From positions 26,737-90,736 of the forward strand of contig CAXAMN010025694.1 in assembly GCA_963970005.1 (NCBI GenBank): a stretch of DNA of 64,000 nucleotides. The letters are read 5' to 3'. The notes beneath the pieces were generated by a model. The model was not told where the DNA came from. It searched no databases and was given only the letters and a program-made list of their open reading frames with translations. Positions 33,677-46,200 of this stretch are shown one piece after another; position 1 is the first letter of the stretch; each line of letters starts with the position of its first letter. The translations under genes were made by a program, and so were the position numbers. Origin of the DNA: Durusdinium trenchii (Eukaryota; Sar; Dinophyceae; Suessiales; Symbiodiniaceae).

Positions 33677-36143
33677 TCATTTCAAAGTGGATCCTGCACA
33701 TTCAAACAAGGATTCGATATCCCCATCAATGGGGTCATCGACATTTGCACTCAGTGCATTCATCTGCGACAGCAGTGCTATCAATACACCCATGAATGCT
33801 GGGCCTGTAAAGGCATTTCCAGCTAAATCACACAACTGGTTGTGTGAGAAACCCACAAACTTCCGGTCAGCTTCGCAAAAGACAAGGCCTTGAAGGCACA
33901 TATGCTCCATTCCTGTGAGCATTCTGTTCTTTGACAAAGACCAAAGCTTTGTCCCTGGAAGCAGGGTTGGAACCACATTTGCAGCAGAACATGGAGTACG
34001 ACCGGCCGATTGGGACAGGTCTACAAATTCCACTAGCCTGTCGCCCTTGTTCCGCCGATCATTGGACAACTTGGTAAAAATGATGAGTTCCTTTTCCCTT
34101 TGGGTCAACGTTTGGAAAAACTCAGAAGATGCTAGTTCATCATCAACTGGGAGAGGCCAAACAACTCCCATCTTTTCTGCCATTGCCATGTGTGATGCCT
34201 GCCACTTCGTATTGACGGCGCTATCCTCTCTCGATTCTGCCTCTTGCTGTTTGTGCCCGAGAAGTTGCTCAACCTGTATGTGTTCATGAGGAAGTAAGTA
34301 AGAAAGGGCATCTGTACAGCCCAACTCAAACTGTTCCAGGACATCCGTACTGCGATTCAATGAGGCTACTGTCTTGTCTGGGTCGCTGTCTTTCTTGATG
34401 GCCATGAAAAAGTAACGGGTACGTGTTTGAGGTATCCCAAACGTAACACTTGAAACTGGAACCGCGGTCGCTGCATATCCCATGGAACGGAGGTCACCAA
34501 GAACAACTTCAAGGTTGGTCATGTAGTTCTTGTCGGAAGCCTTGGCGACTACATCGGTGTTGGCAATGTTCTCCACGTTCTCAAGGATCACAAGCTTAGG
34601 AGTGGTTTCTTTGATCAATTTTCGCACACCCACGTATGTTCTCAACGAACAGCTCTTCTCAAGCTGCTCTGAGGTTGGATTGTGCAAAAGGCTGGCTGAG
34701 GAAGATGAGTTTGGATTCATACCGGAAAAGCTCTTGCAACTAAAGCCTGCGACAAAAATGTCCAGCTCTTGTCTAGTCACCATGGAGTGACCTCGATTTG
34801 TGAATTGCAAGATCAAACATTCCAACCACTGGCAAGGAGCAAGCCCCTACTAGTTCACAGCTCGCCATTTACAAACATCTACTGTCCCACAATCCAGTCC
34901 TACCTACAAGTAAAATATCGCACAACAAATAGACTGACTAATCTGAGGCACAATCGTCACACTGCCTGTGAATCAAGCATTGCATCCTCTCACAGGTCAC
35001 ATCATTGAACAAATGACACCCTCCACCTCCAGCCTGATCAAAGCAATCTACGTGGACGCAGGACAGGAACTTCTGTTTGAATTTAGCCTTCTCGACCATG
35101 AAGCTGATGTTTGCAGTGAAGTCCTTTCCGATCTTCAAGTCTTCATCGAGATGGAGTGCATCTACAAAGCAGAACAGTGCGTCCTCTGCCGCACCGGTGC
35201 CTGAGCAAGCAGTTCCGATCTTCAATTGTACAGGCCATGAATCAATCTGCTTCTGCAACACGTCTTTTCCAAGAATGAACTTCAGCTGATCAAGTAGGGC
35301 AGCTGCAGCCTGTTGGTGCAAACTGGTTTGTGACCACGGCATCAAGATGCATTCCGGCCAAGCTTCATCTCCACCACCGCCGCCACTAGCACCAGAATCA
35401 GCATCAGCTTCAGCAGTGTCATTGTTGGGGCAAAACTCGGTCGCCTTGGGGGAATCATGACCGTCCAATTGCTCCTGATCCATGATGTTCTCCAACATCT
35501 CGGTGAGTCCTCCATCACATGATTCATCGGCTTCATCGGTTTTTGTCTTCGTGTTGTCGCTAGCATGTGGCAAGTCTGTGTTGGGCTCTAGCCCTGGGCT
35601 TGTCTCAGCGTTCTTGTCCATGTCCAGTCGCAAGTCTGGCTGGCTGTCCTCATCCACAGTGGTGGGAGCACTAGCAGCTGGTGCTGTGAAGTCACCACTT
35701 TCAACATGTTGCTGCTGCTGGAAAGTCTGCTCACGGCTATCCCCGGTTTGATGAGCATCATAGGAAGGTGGAGTCTTTGCTTGGGCGTCTCTGTCCTGAA
35801 GAATGCCAGCAGTCTGAGTCTGACTGGAAGTTTCAGCAGCCTCACCAGCTTCATCATCATCATCATTGTCACTGTCACGACCATGATCATTCTCAATCGG
35901 AGAGTCAGAACATTGGCGGGGCCGCTTGACAACCCAACCGTCAATGGCAGCATGGCCAGGCAAGCGATGCTTAGGCCAAGACTCATCAAATTTGCGCTTT
36001 CCCTTGCCTCTGCCTTTGGAAAGCGCTTTTGGTTTAGGCTCTGCCTTTGGTTTAGGCACTGCCTTTGGTTTAGGCTTGGGCAATGCTTTGTTCTTTGCTT
36101 TGGCTTTAGGCTGCCTTGCCATGGCTTTTGCACGACCGGCCAT
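33677..36143 (-). CDS. Cytosine-C5 DNA methyltransferase, transposon-borne (two exons)
   Basis: ATG is at 36141-36143. Exon 1 runs to about 34950 and exon 2 from about 34846 to 33677, giving about 787 aa. The N-terminus has repeated Lys-Pro-Lys-Ala units (residues about 10-45) and a long acidic, disordered stretch. The catalytic half shows motif I (Gly-Thr-Ala-Cys-Ser-Gly-Thr-Gly), motif IV with the nucleophile Cys (Ala-Gly-Phe-Ser-Cys-Lys-Ser-Phe-Ser), motif VI (Glu-Asn-Val), motif VIII (Gln-Thr-Arg-Thr-Arg) and motif X (Gly-Asn-Ala-Phe). It should transfer methyl from S-adenosylmethionine to cytosine C5 in DNA. Exon 2 has only phase-0 acceptors. The donors that fit are GC or GA, as in other dinoflagellate introns, so the exact junction is uncertain. 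No targeting domain is recognised. Confidence 0.85.
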
Positions 36144-36903
36144 CTTCGCAGAGCTATGCAGCGCTTAAAAAAAACACAAGTGTGAGTGTCAGTCCAGGTT
36201 TCTAATCTGATTCTGATCATTGAACGCCTCTCCAAGCAGGAAACATGCTAAAGCAGCCTTCGAGTTGATCTTGAAACGAGATGAGAGTGGGGACAAGGTC
36301 AAGGTTGCGACTGCAAAAAAAAGAAAGCTGTAGCTTGCCAACTTCCGAGCACCATGCCATTAGCTATGCTATGTCTTGCTTTCAACTTCAGTCTGAGTCT
36401 TCTTTCTTTTCCTCATTTGCAGAGCTATAGGCGGCTTTCTAGCCGTATGTTTCTACCAACTTGTCACCTGTTCAAGGCAGGCTCAAGTAGTTTGGTCTGT
36501 ACTTCAACTAAACGACATAACCTGAATTCAGTGCCACTAGTTTGGCCCCTGCAATGCGCCAGCCATCCCGCACGGCTGACGCAAACATTTGAAGGAATCA
36601 ATGTGATTTGATCATCTGTTAAAATTGCACAGTTGAAACGGCATGGGCAGCATCCAAGAGTGAGCAAATACACAATCTGGAGTCTCGAGTGTAGACACAT
36701 ACATACACTGATACTGACACTAACTAAAAAAACGCTGTGAACTGTCAACATTTCTTAGTAAGAAAGAACGCTTGCCAGTGCAATGTGATCAATAGGACAA
36801 CAAGTGTCAGGCCAGGAAATGCTTGTACATCTTCCTGTTCCCCAACACACCAAAACCAAAACCAAAAGTTGGTTCCAGGCTCTCAAAATGAGTGCCATAG
36901 GTT
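36144..36903. other. Spacer between the methyltransferase and the unknown gene
   Basis: About 760 bp without a credible ORF. It should hold the promoter or upstream region of the methyltransferase and the 3' end of the 1163-aa gene. No TATA-like or other clear element is seen. Confidence 0.5.
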
Positions 36904-39900
36904 TTACAAATCAGTTGCGCGAGCTTGCACACTGGCGGGGATACTGAGCATCTCATCCTGTGCCAGCTGCATGCAGTTGGCCAACTGACTCTTTCTTGTT
37001 TCGATAGCAGCTTTGGACTGAAGCACCTTGATGATCGTCCTGGTGGTCATGGTTTCCAACACCTCCCTGTGAAAGCTCACCACCCTTGTGTATCCCACAA
37101 AGGACTCTGTTGGAGCTCCAGTCATTTTCACTGCTTCTTGACAAAGCTGCTTTGCATCGCGGGCTTCGGTTGCGAACAATTTCAAGGCCATAGCATCTGC
37201 AATACCGCAATACGTGCGGTCTGCAGCATCAGGACCCAGGTCTGGGTTGTACACTGGGAATGAAACTCCGCGATTGAGGTTGAGGACATCGGAACATTTC
37301 GATTCAGCTTTGGCAATCGATTTCAAGCAACCTGCACGGTAGGTGCCAAAGACATTCTTGACAACTGGCTCCACCACTGTGGTATCACTATCGCTGCCCA
37401 AGAGAGCGGTCATGTTCTCCAAGAAGTTGATCAAGTACAAGGGCATGTGAATCTGGGACCAAGTTGCTTCATCCTTGAAGATGTCCTTCTCCAATTTGAG
37501 CATGCTCACAAGTTCACGTGTCAGCTTGATGAACTCAGGCGCCAACTCTGTTTCATCATCAGCGCTTGGAAGAAGAGACCAACAATGGAAGAACCGGACC
37601 ATGAAAGTTGCAGCATCCACCTGACATTGTCTATCTACATCAGATGGTTTGGCTGCAGCGCAGCTGCGGCAAAATGACTCCACGATCTGGGAGAGAGCGT
37701 CCACATCAGCAGAGGTAGGCTTTCCACTGGAAGCGTCCTTGTGTTCATCAACCCAAGAAGCCATAGACTTTCGCTGCTGCTCCAGAAATGAATCAATGAC
37801 GCTGTCTGCGGTTGAGTTGATTTTCGCAATCAAGCCTGCAAGGGCATCAACCAAGCCTGCACCAAACTCATTTGCTGGCTGTTGAAGAGCTCTTAGACCA
37901 GTTACCAAATCATGGACCACCTTCTCGCCGAGGGCTGTACCATTTTGGGACATACTGTTCAAAGTTTCCTTCAAGTCCTTGAGCACATCATGGATCTGAA
38001 GCAACTTTTTCAGCTTTGGGTTTGCGATGCTCTGCAGCTTGCGGATTGTCCATGTCTCTGGCTGATCAGAACCCTTGAGGTCTGCTGTGAAGGCAACGAC
38101 ATAGGGAATCAGATTGGTTTTGACATGAGCGTTTGCTGTTTCCATGAACTTCTCCTGCAAGCCATTCATCATAGTGGTAACCAGACCCAAGGAAGATCTT
38201 CTGATGTGTTTTTGCCTCAGTTTGTCTAGCTCGTTGGACAACTCAATCATTGTGTTGATGGTCGAGATGTCAAGGAGGTACACTCCAACTGGCAGAGAGT
38301 CAATCTTGTTTTGCACAACTCTAATCTCATCAAGGTGAGCATTCCCTTCAGCAGCTTTTTCAGCCAAATCAATGATGCGCTTTCCTGCTGGTAGACCGAC
38401 GATGGCAGCCAGTACTGGCCTAGACTCATGTGAAGCGACATTCTCCAAAGCTTTCTTCACATCCGCTGGAAGCTTTGAGTTGGCTGACAAAAGCACTTCA
38501 ACTGTCGCAAAGTCTTCTGACAAATCCTTAAACGCTTCAGAGGTTTGTGCGAATGCTTGCTTTGCAAGGATTGGTGGCATTCGGGATGTAAACTCACGCA
38601 CAAAGTCAAAGGCATGCACATCAAGAGATGCGGCAGAGACAATGCCACCAGATGCTTTTCCTCGGAGGAGTCGCTGAAATAGATTTGTCACAAGAAGGTG
38701 CAGGAACTCAAACTTTTGACCATTATCAATGTCCAAGTCTGAAATCATAGGCACGGTCTTCGTCTCCAGCTCATCCCATCGACCGCTAGCAAGGTCGGCA
38801 AAGGCAAGTAGTTTGATGCGCTGCTTCTCAGAAGACAAGCCCAGCGAAAGTGAGCCTGACATGTTCTCAAGCAGTGAATTGAGCTTGTCACCGTCTTGGG
38901 ATGAAAAAGCCTTGGCAATATCAATGACAGCTTTGATCTGAGCTCCAACTTCTTCAAACTCACCAGCAACAGATGATGGTGCGCTCCGGCGCTGCATCGT
39001 GCGCTGCTTTTGAACAAGCTGGGTATTGATTTTCCCCATGGATTTTGCCAGTTTGACATAATACTGGAAATCATCCATCGAATCTGCTTCAATCGTGCTG
39101 TAAGATGCCAGTTCTTCCTTGATCTTGTCCAATGCCTCCCTGTCTTCCATGTCAAGTTGCGATGTTTGTTTTCGGCCACGTCTTCGGATGGTGTCATCTG
39201 CCACTTCCTCAGCAGGCTTGCTAGCAGGCTCTGGCTGGCCATCCACACCCTTGCCTTCAGAAGTCTCCATCTTGCTGCTCCTACGTTTGGGTGCAGGCGG
39301 TGCGGCTTCAACTGGCTTCTCTGGCTTCTTGGGCTTTGTGATGGTCGACGATGGATTCTTTCTTGTTGATTTTGGTTTCTCTGCTTTTGCCTTCGCCGAT
39401 GCTTTGGCAGGCGATGTGGCATCTGACCTTTTGCAAAAGCCAAATTCTGATAGCCAAGAAGTGAGGTTGGTAGCTTCCTCATCATCCTCATCAGCATGCT
39501 GAGTCTCATGGCCATCTTGTGCATCAACACTGTCAGTCTTCTTCTGGGGAGCATCAGTTGACGAACTGGAAGCGATCCCAACTGGCGTGCCAAAAGCCAT
39601 AGACAAAGCAGGTGCTTTTGACTGTTGTGAAATGACTTGCTTGCGGGTCTCCTCAAAGATCTCATTTGGCGCTTGACGGTTCAATGTGATGTCTCCCTCA
39701 TGAATATGAGCAATCTTTTTGACCGAGTTGTAGCTGCGATTGATTCGTTTGTGTATGCCCTTCATGTTCTCATCCTCGACTTCCACACCAGGCACAGTGA
39801 AGCCGCCGAGGTTCATCTTGACAATGCGTTCAGGATCTGGATCTTGACCACCATGAAGTTGTCGATACTTCCATAGTTCCACAAAATAGGATGGTGGCGC

Positions 39901-40522
39901 CTGTGCAAAGCCCAGACTGACAAAATTTGTTTATATATTAAAAACAAACCAACAAGCCCCAAAGTGTTTTAAACTAAACAACAACTGCTGCAGGACATAT
40001 GGCATTCACATCCATTCAGTGACAACATCACAATTACAATTACCAAGGTGCCTCCAAACCAGTCTCAGCAACATCAGCAGCGTTCACAGAAACCCGCTTG
40101 GCCAGAAGTCCCTTCTCCATCAGCCGCGAGTTCGGATTGTTCTGCTTGATGGTGACAAGCTCGGCTCGCTCTGCCAAGAATGGGTGCAAAATGGTGGGGT
40201 CTCTGCGGCTTGCTTGCTTCAAATCCGCCATGGACTTGTACTGTGTTGGCCAAGTACCCACCGACCAAACTGTCCGACAAAGCCTATCGATAGAACCTTT
40301 TGGATCTTCGGCAGTACCTTGGTCCCAAACCAAAAGGCCTTGCCAAAGCTTGAACTCAGTCGAAGATTGCTCATACGGAGACTCATCATTGGACCAGGCT
40401 CCACAGATCCAGCACCTCTTTGGAACATATGTCTCTGGAAAGCCAGGCGGAATTGCGGGGGGCTCTGCTTTAGGCCAAGCAGACTCTCCCATCGCAGCTT
40501 GCGATCCAGCTTGCGAAGTCAT
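36904..40522 (-). CDS. Unrecognised 1163-aa cargo protein (two exons)
   Basis: ATG is at 40520-40522, with an in-frame TAG just upstream. Exon 1 (40522-40044) joins exon 2 (39916-36904) through a 127-bp GT-AG intron (CCTTG|GTAATT ... TGTCAG|TCTGGG) that keeps the frame. Residues about 35-45 contain a Cys-Trp-Ile-Cys-Gly knuckle, half of a possible zinc ribbon. Residues about 290-390 are Lys/Pro/Ala/Ser-rich and basic, likely disordered and perhaps DNA-binding. From about 430 to the end the protein looks alpha-helical with no membrane segment. No catalytic motif is recognised. Intact ORF, same strand and position inside the element argue for a transposition- or chromatin-related role, but that is inference. 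Confidence 0.75.
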
Positions 40523-40689
40523 ATGCGCCACAAGCACTAGCTATGTGACCCAAAGTTTGAACCAACAGCTAATCTTTGGAAAAAACTGCATTCCAAAATA
40601 GAACACTGTCAAGTGCATTCTGAAAAACTGACAAAGGCACACATGGTGTTGTGGTCGCTTCTGTACGCTTGTGCAATATCTTTTTCCAA

Positions 40690-40990
40690 GAAACAATAAC
40701 AGCACCAAACATATATATATATATATATGTGTTATGTATGTTTTATGTTAAAATAAAACTATTTATGTGTATGATTTATGTCAAACATATATATTTATGT
40801 AACATGATTTACGTCAACATAAAAATATTTATGTACATGATTTACGTTAATGTAAAATATGTGCTAATCACTTAAAATAATTAAGAAATACTAGCTTAAC
40901 ACCTCAAAATATCTAGTTACCAAATATTTTACATAATTCGTAAATACCTGCCATAAATGCTTTACATAATTAGTGTTATGTGCTCTTGTT
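40690..40990. repeat. AT-rich region with repeated TTTACGTCA / TTATGT words
   Basis: After a (TA)n palindrome at about 40711-40729 come repeated words of the type ATTTATGT, CATGATTTACGT and TACATAATT. The word TTTACGTCAA also occurs in the right subterminal region (48284-48292). Candidate transposase- or promoter-binding cluster upstream of the 1163-aa gene. Confidence 0.6.
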
Positions 40991-41972
40991 CTGCTGCAAA
41001 AACAAAAGAACATCGGCCAGTTCCTGTTAGCATTGAGCATGAATAAGCTCCGCGCCAATGAAAATAACACACATGTGTGGATGACATAGCTACTGTGCAA
41101 GCACTGGTTTGTTCACAAAGAAAGTTCCTTCATGGGCCATGGGGATAACTTGCTTGTGTGATGGCACAGCTACTGTTCAAGCAGCGTTTTCTGCTGAGTG
41201 TTCCTTGTCTTGCACTACTTTGGTTTTGTAATGTTTATCATTTTGATGTTGTTCATCGTTATCGTCCCTATGTTGTGTTTGTGTTTGCATTGATGTGTCT
41301 TGCAGCTTGCATACATGAACGTACAGTCATGCAGCCATGCATAATTACACACAAACGCAAACCCATGCATACAGCAAAGAGTGCTGCAAACTGAAACTGC
41401 TGCACAAATCAAACAGTCAAATAAGCTGTCAAAACGTGGTTGAGTTTGTGCGTTTCACAAGAAACACTGCACAGCATAATCAAGACACAATCCAAAACAC
41501 ACAAGAAGCACATGCGCACATCCAGACCGCTTCGCCCCCAAAATGAAGCCCCCAGCTAACTAACCGATGAACATCATTTTAACATTTCCGCTCCAATGAC
41601 AATCAAACAGATTCAAGAACGCTTGCTGCCCCTATTTGCGCGGCTGCTGTCTGTGTTAATTTATTTTACTGTTTACCGCCTGCCAAGTAGAGTGGTTTGC
41701 TGAAGCCACCTATGCTGAGTGGTATGTGTTTGGCAAGTAAGGCCAAAACGGTGTGAAAGAATGTGCATTGTTAGCCTTCTTTGTGTGTTTCCGTTAGCTT
41801 GTCCGCTGACACTGTGCTTGGCACAAGCACAGTTCCTGAAACAGAGCTGGCACCAACAGCAAAAGGAATAGTTAACATGGAGGCGAACTGTTCTAAAAAG
41901 GCGAAGACAAGTTCTCCTTTGCTCTTGGACAAGCGAATGGGAAGATTGCTACCTAAGCCTGCGGATCGCCCC

Positions 41973-42196
41973 ATCTTACCTCCCCCCTCCCCCCTTCTCC
42001 ATCTTACCTCATATCATATCATTATCATATCCTGAGCCTGGCGTGTCCTGATCAACATCCATCTTACATCCTGAGCCTGCGCCTGCGCGTGTTCTCATCG
42101 GATCACCAGCGGATCACCCCATCTTACCTCATCCATCCAGCCATTCATCCACCCATCCATCCATCCACTGGGTCATCCATCCATCCATCCATTCAT
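41973..42196. repeat. CATCTTACCTC repeats passing into CATC microsatellite
   Basis: CATCTTAC(C/A)TC recurs four times, and CATATCATAT occurs between them. The CATC/CATT array follows at 42130-42196. Confidence 0.85.
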
Positions 42197-42944
42197 GCGT
42201 GACATAACGTACTTGCGCGCGTGCCTTCTACCTGCAGTGCGGGCGAATCGGGAATGATCTAGCCTAGCCTGGTGTATACTACACTTGCTGCGCGACCACA
42301 AAACTCTGCGCTGACCAAGTCGAGTGGAGATGCACCATGGAAGAGAGACGCGGTGCAACCAGCTGAAAACCAATGCCGGCGCCAGTAGTAGCAGCACAGT
42401 AGTGAGTGGGTATCTAAAAGATGATCAATGATAAATAACAACCAGTAACAGAGCAGGGAAAGCAGGAGGAAGCTGATCATGTGGGGGGGGGGGGCATGGC
42501 ATGGGGCTGCGCCAAACAAATACCTGACAAGCGCCAAACCACACGCACCAGTGAGCATTGCGCGTGCCAGTAACTCAGTGGACAAGAACCCACACACCAG
42601 TCAACAGGATGTGCAAGAGAAGCCCGCACAACCACTGCTACAACGCCGCCAACCCCTCACATGGGGTTTGAGTTTTAAGTTTAAAGGCAAACACGCTCAA
42701 TGAACCTCCTCCTTTAGCGTTTGTTGGTTGGTGTGCTGAGCTCGTCTTCCCATCCGCTCTAAACGCTGTGTTGCTTGCTGGCTATGCTTTCAACTACATG
42801 CAACACCACGCAGCTGCATGCGCAAACCCTCACAACTCACAAGCACATCTTGTTTTGGGACTGTCTTTGTTCAACTGCTCCAACACGACAAAATTACAAA
42901 TAGTATGTATGTCACCTGTATGTCTGTCTAAGTCGAACAGTCCA

Positions 42945-43170
42945 TAGTCCATAGTCTATAGTCTATAGTCTATAGATAGTGTAATAGTCATAGTAATAGT
43001 CAGTCTTATATAGTCTAGTCAAGTCTATAGTCACAAGTCTATCAGTCCATCAGTCCAGTCCAGTCCAGTCTCTACAGTATCTCTAACGCAGATTGCCTTG
43101 ACCTTGAGGACCTTGAGCTCTAATGATTTCAGAACGCGAGTCTATCAGTCCAGTCTCCATCTCTAACAAA
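42945..43170. repeat. ATAGTC / CAGTC tandem repeats with a duplicated segment
   Basis: AGTCTATAGTCTATAG units pass into CAGTCCAGTC units. A segment GTCTATCAGTCCA...CATCTCTAAC occurs twice (about 43037-43090 and 43139-43168). Confidence 0.85.
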
Positions 43171-43276
43171 AGATTACCTTAACGCGTTCGAAATGACATG
43201 AAATGACCACAAGACACAAGACACAGTTCAAAAAAAACTCAAAAGCATTCCTTTTGGCACAGGCCATCACATCAGA

Positions 43277-46200
43277 TCATTTCATCACAATCCCTTGGAA
43301 AGCATTCATATGCTCTTCTTTGGTGGCCACCGACAATCCAAATTCCATCCACTGAAGGATTCTCTCCTGCGCGTTGAACGGAAGAGCTTTCATCCTGCGC
43401 ATGGTTGAGCAGCTGCGATGTAGACTGCAGTAAATGGAGAAGGAATGCTTGGAAACATCATGGACATTGACCTCGGTCATCCTACCAACGCGCCGAGCGC
43501 CATTCCACACAACGCCTCGTGCATCCACAGTCAAGCAAACACTTGGCGCAGGCGCTGCAGCTTTGGCTGCAGAGGATGAAGCTGCGGCAGGTGTACTTTG
43601 CTCCACCTCCGTTTGACTATGCTTGCGCTTCCTATTTGAATCGTTTGCTTCTGGTTTTGGTTCTTGGGTAACGCTTGCTGCGTCAAGCCAGGCGCTCTCA
43701 ATATCGGCCAGAAGTTGAGGTTGACCAACATCAACATCACTATCCGAAGTGTTGTCGTCTTCTAAAGGAATAGGAACAGCGCGCGCTTGGTAAGCTGGTT
43801 TCCCTCGACCTGTCTGTTTTGGACGTTTGGGTGGTTTCTGTGCACTCTTTGCAACATCCATCAACTCCTTCATACAATCTGAAATCTCTTTAGCAACCCC
43901 GGACTCATTCTGACTCTGATGCAACTCTGTCGCCCATGCTGACATTGGTTGCCAGCTGCCATCATCAAGCTCAACCTGAACTTTCATTGGGGTCACACAG
44001 CTGTAGTGGTGAAGGTATTGCCACTCTAGCTCGTTTGGATACTGGCTAGCCCATAGTGCAAGCTCTTCCATGTATGTGAAGTCTGGAGTGCGGAGCTCGT
44101 CAGATAAGTGAGCTTTCACCAAGCGAATGGTCGCAGTGGCAATACCTGACTGGAGTAATTACAGAATACAACATTCTCAAACACTAGAGTTTGAGCCTGA
44201 GCCCCAAACTTGCCGAAAAGAAATCAACGACAACAAAAAGTAATGGATTGAAACTGGACACATGTGGAATCTGTATGGGTTGTCTCCAATATATCAAGCC
44301 CAGCCAGAATCATTCCCAACGGTTTAAGCTTAAGCTTTGACAGAAGCCAACCACGCAAAGTGACATTGGAACTGCGGCAGACAAGAAGCACTGGACGGAA
44401 AGCGCTGCCAAATGTCACTCGTTCCTTCAACTTTGCCAAATCTGCCCGCTTCTTGCGACACAAGCGCACCAGGCTTTTCAAACAAGTCAATGCCTGTGCT
44501 GCCTCATGGTTTGCATGAAACTTGTGCATACAAACGTTCTGGCAAGGCTGGCGCGGAGACACAAACGACGGCAAAGGTTGAGATTGACAGGGTTCTGAAA
44601 ATTTGCTTTTCCATTCTGCAACAGCTGCTTCGAACAATTTTGTGTCAGAGCAAAAGGTGTTCTGGACGATATCATGGCTAACCAAATAATCCTTGTCACC
44701 AAAACCCCAGTCTCCAGTTGCAGCATTAGAAACGGTGTATGGCTTGGCGACTGGCATAAACTCCCATCCAGAAGAAACTGCGCCTTCTGCAAGCGGTGCC
44801 ACGATGGTATCACCAAGTTGATCCGAGTTGTTAGGCCGTGCAGCCTGATGGGTCACCAATGCCGCTGCCCGTGAACGCTCAGCCTGCTTGGCAAGACGGT
44901 TCTGAACCTTGGCCCTTGCAGAAAAAGTTCTGCGCAGCTCCGGGTTTGCCCTCCAGGTGTCAACTGACGCACTTTGAACTTCATCTCTCGACTTGCAAAT
45001 GTTGGCCGCGAACTGCTGTTTCAGAAACAGTGTCCAACCATTGTGACGCTGGCTGACAGGGCGTTCGTTGTCTGAGTCTGAATCCTGCAAAACGACACTG
45101 CTTTCATTGAAGGCAATGGGCTTCAAAAGCTTTGCGCTTTTTGGATGTATTGAAACAAGTCGCTTGACATGCTTGTTGATTTCATTCTGCTTTGCTGTAA
45201 TTTCAGCCAGAACATGTTTTTCGGAAGACGTAGGAGTAGTTGCAGTCTTCCCTGCTTGCGCACGGTGTTGAGCTCCAGCCCTGGCAAAATTTGTTTCGCA
45301 AGCAATGTTGCAAATCTTTTGTCGGAAAAGTGCTTGCAAAGTTTGCTGGCCATCTTCAAACAGACCCCTGTCTGATTGAAAATTCGATCGTAGAAAGAGG
45401 CCAGCGCCGGCATCAATGCAGCATTCACGTGCTTCAAAAAACTCTGTGGCCGTTTGAAGTCTATGCCTCTCTTCAACACGCTGATCAACGATAAGCGCCA
45501 GTCGCCAAGGCCATGTAGAAATGAATGGCATTACCATTCTGTCATGAACTTCACCCAGGCAAGCCATAGTAATGTGCATCAGTAAAGATAGAGTACAGTC
45601 ACCATTGGCATGGCTGTCCATTTTCCTGGAAAGAAAGCACAAGGCACTATCTTCCTGCAGCAGATTGCACAAACTATCTACTGTTTGCTTGGCCATTGAG
45701 CGGGGCCCTGCCAACTCAACCAGTGGAAGTTTTGATGGGTCTTCTGACTTGTGCAGATGAAACGACTGCGAAACAAAAATGTGTTGCAACAAAATGTCCA
45801 GTGGTGTCGTGACAAACACTGCGACTGTGACCTCTAAGGTCATTGATCGGGATGTAAGCCATGTATATGCCTTGGTAGATCTGTGCCGTTGCTTGCGCTC
45901 ATGTAGAGCCGCTTCAGACGAAGGCAAAGTCAAAAGTTCAGACTCATGGATTGCAACCATAGAAGCCGCAACACCTGCACCTGTAGCTGCAGGTCTGTCT
46001 GGAAACAACATTTGAAATGCTTGGTTCAGCAGCCCATGGCAGCAGCTTGCTAACATGTAGAAGCGACCGCTGGTAATGCACGCCGTCCACCGGGACAAAG
46101 CTGGAGTAGTGGGGCGGCGCCCAAATAGAATCTCTATCGCTGCGGCCTTTGCTCGGCTAAGGCTATCCGCAGAAGACTGACATCCGGCTTTGCAACCAGA

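Larger units (their letters stand above)
40991..43276. other. Long non-coding spacer inside the transposon, rich in simple repeats
   Basis: Between the transposase-like gene and the unknown gene. A diverged direct repeat (ATAGCTACTGTGCAAGCA / ACAGCTACTGTTCAAGCA) lies at 41085-41101 and 41164-41180. CATCTTACCTC units lie at 41973-42130, CATC units at 42130-42196, a G12 run at 42483-42494 and ATAGTC units at 42945-43170. No credible ORF. Confidence 0.6.

Noticed and set aside
33677-36143. Reading the methyltransferase as a gene of the copia retrotransposon
   Set aside because: It lies between the two target-duplication copies and inside the TIRs, and the copia frame closes without it.
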